A stretch of DNA of 25,060 nucleotides from positions 1-25,060 of the IMG/VR virus record IMGVR_UViG_3300021959_000361. One strand, written 5' to 3'. This stretch comes from a virus. A program made the translations under genes and the position numbers. Shown here piece after piece: positions 1 through 8,800 of the stretch; the stretch's first letter is position 1; each line of letters opens with the position of its first letter. The notes beneath the pieces were generated by a model. That model made no database searches. It saw nothing but the letters and a program-made list of their open reading frames with translations, and was not told the DNA's origin.

Positions 1-66
1 ATGCCACGCCTCGATATAGAGACAATCCCCACACAATTTTTGCGAAAACCCAAACCTTTACATTAA
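1..66 (+). other. Short open frame at window edge (possible gene remnant or end of an upstream gene)
   Basis: Frame 1 is open from the first base and stops at TAA 64-66, giving 21 residues if the ATG at base 1 is the start. The residues include D-I-E-T-I-P, which resembles the Exo I motif near the N-terminus of DnaQ-like 3'-5' exonucleases, but nothing else of such a domain follows. It could be the last codons of a gene left of the window, a broken exonuclease start, or chance. No ribosome binding site can be judged because the upstream DNA is missing. Confidence 0.15.
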
Positions 67-138
67 AACCCCAATAAATATAAAGTTATTTAATATAATC
101 AATACATATAAATTTATACCCCCTACAATAGGTATACC

Positions 139-184
139 TTTAGTCCACCGTCCCCCTATAAGGGGGGGACGTTGGAGGACTAAA
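139..184. repeat. Long interrupted palindrome (hairpin 1)
   Basis: TTTAGTCC at 139-146 is matched by GGACTAAA at 177-184. Inside, GTCCCCCT at 150-157 pairs with AGGGGGGGAC at 161-170 around an ATA loop, with two surplus G bases. The outer and inner stems are separated by a 3 x 6 base internal loop. No T-run follows, so this does not look like a simple intrinsic terminator. Confidence 0.75.
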
Positions 185-189
185 TAGGC

Positions 190-233
190 TTTAGTCGTCC
201 ACCCCTTTGGACTAAGTGGACTGGGGGACTAAA
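190..233. repeat. Second interrupted palindrome (hairpin 2)
   Basis: TTTAGTC at 190-196 pairs with GACTAAA at 227-233. The adjoining GTCCAC at 197-202 pairs with GTGGAC at 216-221, leaving TGGGG (222-226) bulged. The loop at 203-215 contains another GGACTAA. The outer arms are the same word as in hairpin 1, so the two elements are probably related by duplication or bound by the same protein. Confidence 0.7.
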
Positions 234-271
234 CTTAAAAAAAAGGCAATAAATAAAGGCGAGGTGGCAAT

Positions 272-1369
272 ATGTTAAAAAAAGAACAACTGGACTTAAT
301 ATTAGAATCCAGACGTAGTCAGGAGGACTTTAGTCCACTTAATGTGAAAACTGGACTAGAAGTAACACAGATAAAACCCCCTGATTGGTTATTACAAGAT
401 TTCATAATGGAAGGCGGATTCACCGTTCTTCACTCTGATGCTGGCGTAGGTAAAACGTTCCTGGCACTTGACTGGGCAAACACAATAGCTAATGGCTGGC
501 AATGGTTTAGCAAGGAAAGCGTAAAATCCCCTGTTTTGTACGTACTTGCTGAAGGAGTGGGATTTCTCGGTGCTCGTGTTACCGCATGGAAGAATAAAAG
601 GAACGCCACCTCGTATCCTCCCGTGCATTATTACACGAGTGCCGTCCCACTGTTTGCACCAGTAGGTAAGTTTCCTATGAGAGATCAAGTTGATTTCTTA
701 GAACTTGTGGATAGGCTTGAACCTAAACTTGTGGTATTTGATACTTTACAGAGATGTACGGTAGGTGCTAACGAAAATTTACAACAAGATATGTCACAAG
801 TCATTTCAATGATTGACACTATACGTCAAAACTATGGTGCTGCAATTTTGGCAGTTCATCATGATACAAAATCAGGTGAAGCTATGCGTGGTTCCAGCGT
901 GCTAAAAGCTAGTGCTGATACCACCATACAGTTGACCAAAAAAGATGAGATTATTGAGATGACTTGTACTAAACAAAAAGATGCAGAGCCATTTAAAGAT
1001 TGGAACTTAACATTATCCACAGAACCTAAATCAGGTTCAGCATTTTTCACTGCTTATCAGCAGGGAGTAAAAGTTAGAGATTATTCTCTCCTACGTGCAC
1101 TTGCAGATGTTATTACAGTTAGAGGTGAACAGATTACAAATAAAACATGGCGTGATGCTGCAAACCTTGACGGTGGTAGGTTTGAGAGACCTAAAGCATC
1201 TCTTGTTAGAGAAGGACTTGTGGACCAAGCTGGTGAAGGTAGAGCTAAAACTTATACCATATCAAAAGAAGGTTGGGATATCTTAGAACAACAAAATATG
1301 TTGAACTCTAGTTTTAGACCTTTACCTGATAACATTAGAGAACAACAACAGTTAATGGAGGACGAGTAA
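272..1369 (+). CDS. RepA-like hexameric replicative helicase / AAA ATPase with C-terminal winged helix
   Basis: Predicted ATPase of the RecA/DnaB superfamily, closest in style to the RepA-type (AAA_25) helicases of plasmids and phages, so a likely DNA-replication helicase in the host cytoplasm. Visible motifs are Walker A SDAGVGKT (about residues 55-62), Walker B LVVFDT (153-158), and a HHDTK motif (196-200) followed by RGSS (206-209), the pattern seen after Walker B in this family. Residues about 270-335 look like a winged helix and could bind DNA. The 365-residue length fits. The ATG is preceded by GAGGTGG. The first codons carry more of the GGACT repeats that crowd the upstream region, including GGACTTTAGTCC at 325-336, so an origin or operator may extend into the gene. 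Its stop overlaps the next start (TAATG). It could instead be a recombination ATPase of the same superfamily. Confidence 0.8.
   Translation: MLKKEQLDLILESRRSQEDFSPLNVKTGLEVTQIKPPDWLLQDFIMEGGFTVLHSDAGVGKTFLALDWANTIANGWQWFSKESVKSPVLYVLAEGVGFLGARVTAWKNKRNATSYPPVHYYTSAVPLFAPVGKFPMRDQVDFLELVDRLEPKLVVFDTLQRCTVGANENLQQDMSQVISMIDTIRQNYGAAILAVHHDTKSGEAMRGSSVLKASADTTIQLTKKDEIIEMTCTKQKDAEPFKDWNLTLSTEPKSGSAFFTAYQQGVKVRDYSLLRALADVITVRGEQITNKTWRDAANLDGGRFERPKASLVREGLVDQAGEGRAKTYTISKEGWDILEQQNMLNSSFRPLPDNIREQQQLMEDE
325..336. repeat. Palindromic copy of the GGACT motif inside the helicase gene
   Basis: GGACT-TT-AGTCC is a perfect 5-base inverted repeat with a 2-base centre. The sequence from 329 (TTTAGTCCAC) repeats ten bases seen at 139-148 in the upstream region, which links the coding repeat to the non-coding cluster. 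Confidence 0.6.
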
Positions 1370-1542
1370 TGATTAAAAATATACTATTCTATATAAAAAA
1401 TTTTTTGTTTCGTTACCACGAAACTCCTAAAGAGATACGTCCTTTCACTTGCTTTATGTGTCATAAGGATTTTGTATTTCCATTTACCAGTCAGGACTAC
1501 ATGGCTTGTAATGATTGCTGGAAAGAGTTAGGCGAAGATTAA
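1369..1542 (+). CDS. Small zinc-ribbon protein (57 aa)
   Basis: A 57-residue reading frame starts at the ATG that overlaps the helicase stop (TAATG), so it is probably translated by coupling. It has two CxxC pairs, C28/C31 and C47/C50, separated by 15 residues. This is a standard four-cysteine zinc ribbon spacing. The first 16 residues are hydrophobic and basic, and could be an amphipathic helix. Zinc ribbons of this size in phages often bind nucleic acid or modify a host protein such as RNA polymerase, but no specific function can be assigned. Its place between helicase and terminase suggests it belongs to the early or regulatory group, not the virion. Regular cysteine spacing and the tight overlap make a real gene likely. 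Confidence 0.7.
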   Translation: MIKNILFYIKNFLFRYHETPKEIRPFTCFMCHKDFVFPFTSQDYMACNDCWKELGED

Positions 1543-1550
1543 TAATCTGC

Positions 1551-1556
1551 TATAGT
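1551..1556 (+). promoter_or_regulatory. Possible -10 box giving a leaderless terminase transcript
   Basis: TATAGT ends 7 bases before the terminase ATG at 1564, so transcription from it would begin at or next to the start codon. No Shine-Dalgarno sequence is visible between the zinc-ribbon stop (1542) and the ATG. No clear -35 element is found at 16-18 bases, so this is only a suggestion. Confidence 0.3.
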
Positions 1557-1563
1557 TTTTGAT

Positions 1564-3459
1564 ATGACAGCAGGTCGACCAAAAAGATCAGAAGCTGAAT
1601 TATTACAAGACAGAGCTAAAGTCCAGGCACAGATATTTGGTGCTAACAATTCAGTATTTCAGTTTGAACAAGAAGAAATATATTTGCCACCACCTCCTGC
1701 AAAAAAAGGTACTTCCCTTTGGAAAGCATGGGCTATGGAGTGTTTCTTAGAGTGCATTAGATATGGATTAAATTATTCAGATGCTTGTAAGAAAATTGGT
1801 GTAACTAGGAAATGGTGGGAAGAAAACTCTCAACGCCACCCTGAATGGGCAGAAGAAGCTAAATCAATTCGTTCAGGTGAACATGTTAAAGATAGTTCTC
1901 CTGATTTATCTAATGTTTCTTTTCCAGAGTTTTGTGAATTATATTTTGGAGTTAAGTTTGCAGAGCATCAACATAGGATTGCTGATTCATTAGAAGACCC
2001 TATGGGTAGATTAGTTTTAGTTTTAGGTCACCCTGAGTCTGGTAAGTCCACATTATCATCATTGTGGTACCCAATATATCGTATGTGTAAGAATCCTGAT
2101 ATACGAATAGCTTTAGTTACTAAATCAGGTGATAAAGCACAAGATTTGTTAAATCGTATCAAAAGATACTTAACTGACCCTCATTTGTACAATGATTGTC
2201 CTAGAAACTTAATTAGAGACTTTAATGGGTTCAAACCTCAGCGACAAGACGGATTTGGCTGGTCTAGAGACCAGATAACTATACGTCAAAGAGAGTCTGG
2301 TGAGAGAGACCCTACCATACAAGCACTATCTGTAGGTAAACAGATATACGGTGCTAGATTAGATTTGCTTATTTTAGACGACGCATTGACATTAGAGAAC
2401 CAACAAACAGATATTCGTAGGTCTAGGATTGATGAATGGTTTACCCAGGAGGCTCGTTCTAGGGCACAAAGAGGTCAAACACTGGTAAATGGTACTAGAG
2501 TTCACCCACTTGATAACTATGGACAATGGAAAGATAGCTGGGCAGACCATAAAATATTTAGATATGTAAAGATACCTGCGATATTAGATGAACATACAGA
2601 GAAAGAAAGACCTAGTTGGCATGAATATTGGTCCCTTGACGGTAAAGAGGAGTATGACCAAGCTACTGGTTCAGATGTATTTAGACCTGGACTCCGTGAT
2701 ATACGTTCTGAAATAGTAGCTAGAGACCCTATGAGGTGGAAACTTGTGTATCAACAAGAAGATGTACAACAAGTTGAATCAATATTTAGACAAGAGATGC
2801 TGGATAAAGCATTTGAATTAGGTGGATCAAGAAGTTTAGGACAGGTTTTCCCTGATGAAATATTAATACTAGGTGTTGACCCTGCTACTACAGGTAGAGC
2901 TGCGTCTGTATTATTAGCGTACAATCCAGAAACAGAGGTTAGGACAGTTGTGGATTTGTATGTAGGTCACCGATTAGGTGCGACTGGTATACGAAATAAA
3001 CTGATGTATGAGTTCTGGGAGAAATACAATGACCATAGAATTGCTTTTACTGTTATAGAAACTAACTTTGCACCAACAATCTTAGGTGATGATACTCTAA
3101 AGAATCACGCTGAGTGGAGTGGAACTAGACTTGTGGACCATAGAACTACTGGACAAGGTAAAAGACGTGGTAACAAATGGGATAAAGATTTTGGTATAGG
3201 TTCTATGGCTACATTGTTCCATAGTGGACTAGTTTGCTTCCCTTCTGCTACTGTAGAAGATAAGGCAAAACTCGCACCATTGGTAGATGATATGCTAGTA
3301 TTTCCATGGTCAAAAGTTCAAGACGCTTTAATTGCTTTTTGGGTAGCTAATGGCGAGTGTAACGGAAAAGGATTATTTCAGGTAGATATGGATAAAGTCG
3401 TAGCACGACGAAATATTCCTCCTATAATACAGGAGAGAATGTTTTTGAGGAATAGGTAA
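1564..3459 (+). CDS. Terminase, large subunit, with N-terminal helix-turn-helix segment
   Basis: Motor and nuclease that cuts concatemeric phage DNA and pumps it through the portal. The ATPase half has Walker A GHPESGKS (about residues 155-162) and Walker B LDLLILDD (266-273). The RNase H-fold nuclease half shows its acidic residues in GVDPATTG (D439), VIETN (E499) and QDALIAFW (D587). Residues about 52-100, including NYSDACKKIGVTRKWWE, look like the helix-turn-helix of small terminase subunits. I see no separate small-subunit gene in this window, so DNA recognition may be built into this protein. The full length of 631 residues is on the long side for the family. The ATG at 1564 lacks a visible ribosome binding site. 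The stop overlaps the portal start. Confidence 0.95.
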   Translation: MTAGRPKRSEAELLQDRAKVQAQIFGANNSVFQFEQEEIYLPPPPAKKGTSLWKAWAMECFLECIRYGLNYSDACKKIGVTRKWWEENSQRHPEWAEEAKSIRSGEHVKDSSPDLSNVSFPEFCELYFGVKFAEHQHRIADSLEDPMGRLVLVLGHPESGKSTLSSLWYPIYRMCKNPDIRIALVTKSGDKAQDLLNRIKRYLTDPHLYNDCPRNLIRDFNGFKPQRQDGFGWSRDQITIRQRESGERDPTIQALSVGKQIYGARLDLLILDDALTLENQQTDIRRSRIDEWFTQEARSRAQRGQTLVNGTRVHPLDNYGQWKDSWADHKIFRYVKIPAILDEHTEKERPSWHEYWSLDGKEEYDQATGSDVFRPGLRDIRSEIVARDPMRWKLVYQQEDVQQVESIFRQEMLDKAFELGGSRSLGQVFPDEILILGVDPATTGRAASVLLAYNPETEVRTVVDLYVGHRLGATGIRNKLMYEFWEKYNDHRIAFTVIETNFAPTILGDDTLKNHAEWSGTRLVDHRTTGQGKRRGNKWDKDFGIGSMATLFHSGLVCFPSATVEDKAKLAPLVDDMLVFPWSKVQDALIAFWVANGECNGKGLFQVDMDKVVARRNIPPIIQERMFLRNR

Positions 3460-5243
3460 TGTCAGATTATTACAATCTAGGTTCTAGTGTTGAATATACA
3501 AATATGGGTAAGGTCTATCGACCTAATAAATCTTTGTACGATAGACGTGATTTACTACTTGAAACCCACTCTGACTGGAAAGAAAGAATAGAAGAAATTA
3601 CAGCAATCGTTAATGGCGATTGGCACATGATTTGGAGTAACTTAACTGCTACTGCTGAGGCACCTTCTGTAGCAAACATTATTGAACTAGGTATTCATCA
3701 CTGGGCTTCATTAGGCGGAGCTGTGTTACCAGGAGTTAGAGTTCCTGTTCCTGTTAATCAAAATTTAAAAGGCGGAGAAAGGGCTGCTAGAAAAAGAGAA
3801 AGACGAGTTAAAGAACTCTGGAACAAATCAAACATCAATGAGTTAATGGCTCAATGGTGGGGTGACTATGCTGGAACTGGTTGTGCTTATGCTGGTATCT
3901 GGGCAGATTTCGATAAAGAAGAAAAAGATAGACACCCATACTTTCATAGAATTGATCCTCGATATGTTTACCCATTAAAGGATACAAAAGGAAATGTGGT
4001 CGAAGCACTAGTTGCACGTAGAGTATCTAAGGAAATACTTATAAAACAATACCCTGTTGCAAAAGGTGTTCTCGACCCAACTACAGATACCGTTGAAGAA
4101 TGGTTCTGGTATTTCCCTGACAAGATTATGCACGTAGTTGCTGATATCTCTCCAAGAGGTAGAAAAAATAATCATGCAGTTGTGTTGACAGAAGAACCAA
4201 ACCTGCTAGGAAAAGTTCCTATTGTTGAAATAGGAGTTCCTACATTTGACGGTGAGCGTAGAGGTATCTTTGACCAAACACGTCACATACTTAGAACAAT
4301 GCACCGACTTATGACACTCACTATCACTTCATCTGAAGAAGAAGTATATCCTCCTGTTTTTGAATATGATGTTATGAACCCAGATGACTTTGGACCTGGT
4401 GCTGTTATTCACGGTAGAAGTCCTGAAGCTCGTATGGAACGTATGTCATCAAGAACACATTTTGATGCTAAAGATTTAATTTCAAGATTAGCTAGCGAAG
4501 CTAGAACACAGGCTTCATTTCCTGGACAACTTTCAGGTAATCCTGGTGCAAGTATTGTATCTGCAAAAGGTATTGAAGCATCTATGGGACAGATTGATGC
4601 ACGACTTGCATTAGCTCATAAACAGTTTGAAAAATTCTTAGAGAAAGCTAGTCACATACTACTTGCTTTTGATGAGAACTATTGCGACGGTGAAAAGACA
4701 TTACACGGCGATAGTCATGATCAAAAGAAAGCAGAAATATTTGTTCCTTCAAGAGACATTGCTGGACAGTATGATGTGAACGTACGATATGGTATCGGTG
4801 CTGGTACTGACCCTTCTAATAGAGAGATGAGACTTTCTATGAACTTGCAACAAGGTATGATTTCTAGAGAAACAGCTAGAGATGAAATGGATTTCTTAGA
4901 TGACCCTGCAAGAGAAGAATTAAGAATTGTTAAACAAAAAGCTATTGATTCATTTATGAACGGTATTTATCAAAAAGCACAACAAGGCGATATTGCTGCA
5001 GCTGCTACTTTGATTGATGCTATGAAAAAAGAAGACACAGATATTAATGAACTTGTGTCTAAGGTAATTGAATCTATGCAGCAACCTGCTACACCTGAAA
5101 TGCCTGGTATGCCTGGTATGCCTGGTCCTGGAGGTTTAGGAGGAGCACCTGATTTAGGAGCTTTACTAGGTGGCGGACAACCACCACCTCGTCCTGATTT
5201 ACCTTCTTTAGGTGCATTAGGAGTAAATCTAGGAGGAGCATAA
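3459..5243 (+). CDS. Portal protein
   Basis: Predicted portal, the ring at one capsid vertex through which DNA enters and leaves and on which the tail is built. The call rests on position directly after the terminase (TAATG overlap), length (594 residues), and overall make-up: an alpha/beta N-terminal half with a conserved-looking RIDPRYVYPL segment near residue 170, followed by a long helical part (about residues 330-530). The C-terminal 50 residues are low-complexity, rich in Pro, Gly, Met and Leu, with an MPG triplet repeated, and are probably disordered. AGGAGGAG just before the stop serves the next gene. No other portal candidate exists in the window. Confidence 0.85.
   Translation: MSDYYNLGSSVEYTNMGKVYRPNKSLYDRRDLLLETHSDWKERIEEITAIVNGDWHMIWSNLTATAEAPSVANIIELGIHHWASLGGAVLPGVRVPVPVNQNLKGGERAARKRERRVKELWNKSNINELMAQWWGDYAGTGCAYAGIWADFDKEEKDRHPYFHRIDPRYVYPLKDTKGNVVEALVARRVSKEILIKQYPVAKGVLDPTTDTVEEWFWYFPDKIMHVVADISPRGRKNNHAVVLTEEPNLLGKVPIVEIGVPTFDGERRGIFDQTRHILRTMHRLMTLTITSSEEEVYPPVFEYDVMNPDDFGPGAVIHGRSPEARMERMSSRTHFDAKDLISRLASEARTQASFPGQLSGNPGASIVSAKGIEASMGQIDARLALAHKQFEKFLEKASHILLAFDENYCDGEKTLHGDSHDQKKAEIFVPSRDIAGQYDVNVRYGIGAGTDPSNREMRLSMNLQQGMISRETARDEMDFLDDPAREELRIVKQKAIDSFMNGIYQKAQQGDIAAAATLIDAMKKEDTDINELVSKVIESMQQPATPEMPGMPGMPGPGGLGGAPDLGALLGGGQPPPRPDLPSLGALGVNLGGA
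5100..5126 (+). repeat. Three tandem 9-base repeats in the portal gene
   Basis: ATGCCTGGT occurs three times in direct succession at 5100, 5109 and 5118, encoding Met-Pro-Gly three times. Copy number could vary between relatives through slippage. Confidence 0.85.
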
Positions 5244-5452
5244 TGGACGACACAATGAAAGAGTTTATTGGTATCGTCACCGAATCTTTAAGAGATGTTC
5301 ATATTGCTACAAATAAATTAATAAGAGAAAACAGTACAGAAGTATTAGAAGCAGAATTAGATCCTTTGATTACTCCCTATGGAATTATTATTACAACAAT
5401 GAAATTTATTATTGACGACGGAGAGGAGTTTTTTAATGGCACAGATAACTGA
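5243..5452 (+). CDS. Small acidic helical protein of unknown function (69 aa)
   Basis: The ATG overlaps the portal stop (TAATG) and has a strong ribosome binding site, AGGAGGAG, ending a few bases upstream. The protein is acidic and looks mostly helical, with no cysteines, no membrane segment and no motif I recognise. Between portal and the next virion gene, it may be a small structural or assembly protein. It overlaps the following gene by 17 bases. Confidence 0.65.
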   Translation: MDDTMKEFIGIVTESLRDVHIATNKLIRENSTEVLEAELDPLITPYGIIITTMKFIIDDGEEFFNGTDN

Positions 5453-5852
5453 TATGGGCGGTCTTCCTTATGGAGAAAAGACAGCAACAGAAAATATGGC
5501 TAAACAAGGAGGTGTTAGTTTAGGTTTAGCTGAAGGTAATGAACCTGGAACACCTACTCCTGTTCCTACACCTCAAAGAAGTCTTCCTACTACTAGAACA
5601 CCTAAACCATTAAAGATAGGTAGAGGTTCTGATTTCATACTTAATGGACCACCAAAAGGAAATAATCCTTTAACTGGTCTAGGACAAACTGCTCGTTTGC
5701 TTTCAGAAGATGCACAAGCATATAAAGATTCAGTTACCAAAGCCAGAGACTTAATGGAAAATAGTACTATTCCTATGGTTAGACAACAGGCAGCTGAATA
5801 TATTAAAAACGCTGCATACTTAAGGAGCATTCAGCGTGTCGAAATCGAATAA
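5436..5852 (+). CDS. Hypothetical proline-rich protein, probably virion-associated (138 aa)
   Basis: The ATG at 5436 is chosen over an in-frame TTG 24 bases earlier because GGAGAGGAG lies at the correct distance before the ATG. The first 75 residues are low in predicted structure and rich in Pro, Thr and Gly (for example PGTPTPVPTPQ near residue 42). The last 60 residues look helical, with alternating charged and hydrophobic positions. No catalytic motif is visible. It sits between portal and the giant protein, and its end overlaps the giant's GTG start by 17 bases, so it is probably made in step with it. A role as an internal or portal-attached virion protein is an inference from position. 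Confidence 0.65.
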   Translation: MAQITDMGGLPYGEKTATENMAKQGGVSLGLAEGNEPGTPTPVPTPQRSLPTTRTPKPLKIGRGSDFILNGPPKGNNPLTGLGQTARLLSEDAQAYKDSVTKARDLMENSTIPMVRQQAAEYIKNAAYLRSIQRVEIE

Positions 5853-8800
5853 CGAAGAAAACAAAATACCTAAAGAAGAAATAGAACAAGGGATTTATAT
5901 TCCTAGTGCATATTATCCTGAACAAGAAAAAGAACATAAATATAGTCCTGAAAGTCAAATCTATGACATGAAAATGTTAGGTGTCTTAGATAAAGCAAAA
6001 GACTTACCTAACTATTATCCACCTCAAGAAAATAATTTTGATTTGTCATTATCTGGATATTATAAGTCTGTTGAACAGGCATTAACTTCTGATTTAGACC
6101 AAGCTAACTTTACTTGGACAATGGGTTTAAATAAACAACAACTTGATGAGTGGGCTAATTTAGATTCTAATTTTAAACAACAAGTTATAGATTTTGCTCA
6201 TTCAAGAAAAGCAACTATAGAATTTGAAAACACTCAGAAAGATGCAGCAAAAAGAACAATACAAGGCGATATTGCAAAATTAATATTTGAAACATCAGTT
6301 ACTGGATTTGGTTATGTACCACCTGAAGAAGTAACTCAAGAAAATAAAGATAGATTAGCTTATTTACAAAATGAAGATAATTTTAGAAAAGAAGTAGAAA
6401 TTTTAACTCAGAAAAATATAGAAAATTATAATTTAGAAAATTACAATTTGTTTTCTCAATCAACAGAAAATCTTAATGTAACAAAACTAGCAGAATATAA
6501 AGAACAAGAATTAGGTTATGCAAAACACATACTTCCTATAGCAGCTGAAGTTGGTGATGTGATTTTAAGTGCTATAGGACCCAATAAAAAATTTGGTGAC
6601 GTTAAAGATACTATTAAAAACTTACCTAACAAATATGGTTACGCAGAAAATACAGCTCAGGCAATCACTAATGGAATAGGAGCAGCTGGATTAACAGCTG
6701 TGTATACAGGATTTGGCGTAGTTTCTAGAACATTAACTGCAGCAGTTAACGCCATATCACCAGGAACAATAGCTGGTTGGGTTCATAATTTAGAAGAAAA
6801 AGAAGTTAGAGATTATAAACAAGCTGCTGGAGACCCTACTTCTGAAGCGTATGCAAGATTATCTTTGTATAGCTGGGAAGAAGTAAAACAAAATGCACCA
6901 GAGTTAGCACAAACTTATTTAGAGTTTGCTGACGGTGATGAGTTTAGAGCTGCTTCAATGTACATGGCAGCACACATGAATGCTGAACCACAACAGGCTT
7001 CATTTGTGAACAGTTACATTAACACTTTAAATCAAGAAAGATTAGATAACATACAAAGAATTTTGGATAGTAAAGATACTTTAGGCGAATTGTTAGTATC
7101 TGGATTTGGTGCATACTCAAAATATGCTGTAGGTACTTTAACAACTGGTGCTACATTATTAGCTTTTGATGAAGATGCAAAAGAGTTAGCTCTTAATGGT
7201 GACTGGTCAGGTTTAAAACAAGAAATTAAAAAAGCAGACTACAGACCTTCTTATGTTTTAGGTCTTGAAAATACTCTTGCTGGTAATGCTATGGACTTAA
7301 CATTAAGTATTCTTGGTGATCCTTTGACTTGGTTATTAACTCCTGCAGTTACAAGCAGTACTTCAAAAGTATTAGGACAATTTGCAACTAAAGGTAGAGT
7401 TAATGCTTTTGTTAATCAAACTTGGTTAGGTAAACAAATTACAAAAGAAATGTTTGAAGTTGGAATTAAGTTTGAAAAAGGTGAAATAGGTATTCGTCAA
7501 TACAATGCTTTGTTTAACGGATTTGATATTGAAACGCAATTTAAATTTAGAAACATAATAAAAGAATCTGTGAAAAATGGAGATAAGACTCCACCACAAA
7601 TGTTTAAAGCTGTTCTTAATGAAGCCATGTTATCTGGTCAAGAACCATTGAAAGCATATAACACATTAGGAAGTTTGTTAATGGGTAGAACATTTAGAAA
7701 TGTTACTACTTCGCTATTTGGTAAATCAATGGGCTTACCAAAGAAACTAGATAAGTTTAAACAATTTAATACTGCATATAGTAACTTAAAACAATTATCA
7801 ACTACAAGTCCTTCTTTCTTGCAAGATGCTTCAGATTTAGTAGCAAGAATTATTGGTGCAACTGTAGATGATTTTGATGAACAATTAAAATTATACGATA
7901 ATTGGTTTCAAGCAACTTATGATGATTTTTCAAATGTTTCAACTAAAGGTACTGCAGCAAACTTAGATGAAATAAATAAAGTACAAAAACAAATTGCTGT
8001 TACTTCAGATTACATAGCTTATTTAGAAGGATTATCTGGATACAAAGTTAGAAACGTAGTTCGTGGTAATAATGTTACTGCAACTAAAACTTCTATTAAC
8101 AGAGTAGAAGCATTAGATGAAGCACAGAAAATAACTTCTCAACAGAAAACATATCAAAGTGTTATTAAAACTTTAGACAATAAAATTGATGAAACTAATA
8201 AAAGTATTAAAAGAGCTAAAGAAGTTCAAAAAGAATTAAAAAGCAGAGGAGATAAATTATCTAAATCTGAGCAAAGAACATTAGATGCTCAAGCTGATAT
8301 TATTGCTAAACAATCTGAAAAACTTGGAAAACTTAATAAACAAAAAGCTGCACAGCAAACTAAGATTGATGACTTGTCAAAAGAAATACCAGCAGGTGCT
8401 GAAATTGTCGAACAAGAAGCTGTTCTTTTTGAAGGTGTATTTAACTCAAAATCTTTATCTAATAAATTAAAAGCACTTAACGAACAAATAAAAACTGTTA
8501 AAGCAAGTGCAGCTAAAACTAAAAAAAGATTAGGTGGAGATGTTGCAAGTGCTGAAAAATATTTAGCTAAGTTACGAAATGAGTTATCAGAAATAGAATT
8601 AAAATTTAACGCTCAGAAAAAAGTTGGCAATGTTAATAAAGAATTAAAAAATGCTTTAGAAATGAAAACTAAGCAAGTTGATGCTGCAGCTAAAAAAGTA
8701 GATGAAGCTAGAGATATTGCTAGAAGTAATTCTGAAGCTGTTGAAACAGAAAGATTATTAATAAAATATCAAGATGAAATAGATCGTATTAAAGCAATTC

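Larger units (their letters stand above)
67..271. promoter_or_regulatory. Non-coding repeat-rich region before the helicase gene; candidate origin or operator
   Basis: No convincing gene lies here. Bases 70-120 are very AT-rich and contain TATAAT at 94-99, with no good -35 partner. GGTATACC at 131-138 is a perfect 8-base palindrome. From 139 on the DNA becomes locally G/C-rich and full of GGACT or its complement AGTCC: 142-146, 177-181, 209-213, 218-222 and 226-230. More copies lie in the start of the next gene at 292-296, 325-329, 332-336 and 353-357. An AT-rich stretch beside short repeats, directly before a RepA-like helicase gene, is the usual layout of an iteron origin. The same repeats could instead be repressor operators. 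Function is inferred, not shown. Confidence 0.5.

Noticed and set aside
139-184. Hairpin 1 as a Rho-independent terminator for an upstream gene
   Set aside because: No T-run follows the stem on either strand, and the arms belong to a repeat family that continues into the coding region.
139-357. CRISPR-like repeat array
   Set aside because: The repeats are 5-8 bases, occur in both orientations and have irregular spacing, with no uniform spacers and no cas genes.
5089-5280. Reverse-strand frame opposite the portal C-terminus
   Set aside because: It is the antisense shadow of the Met-Pro-Gly and Gly/Leu repeats.
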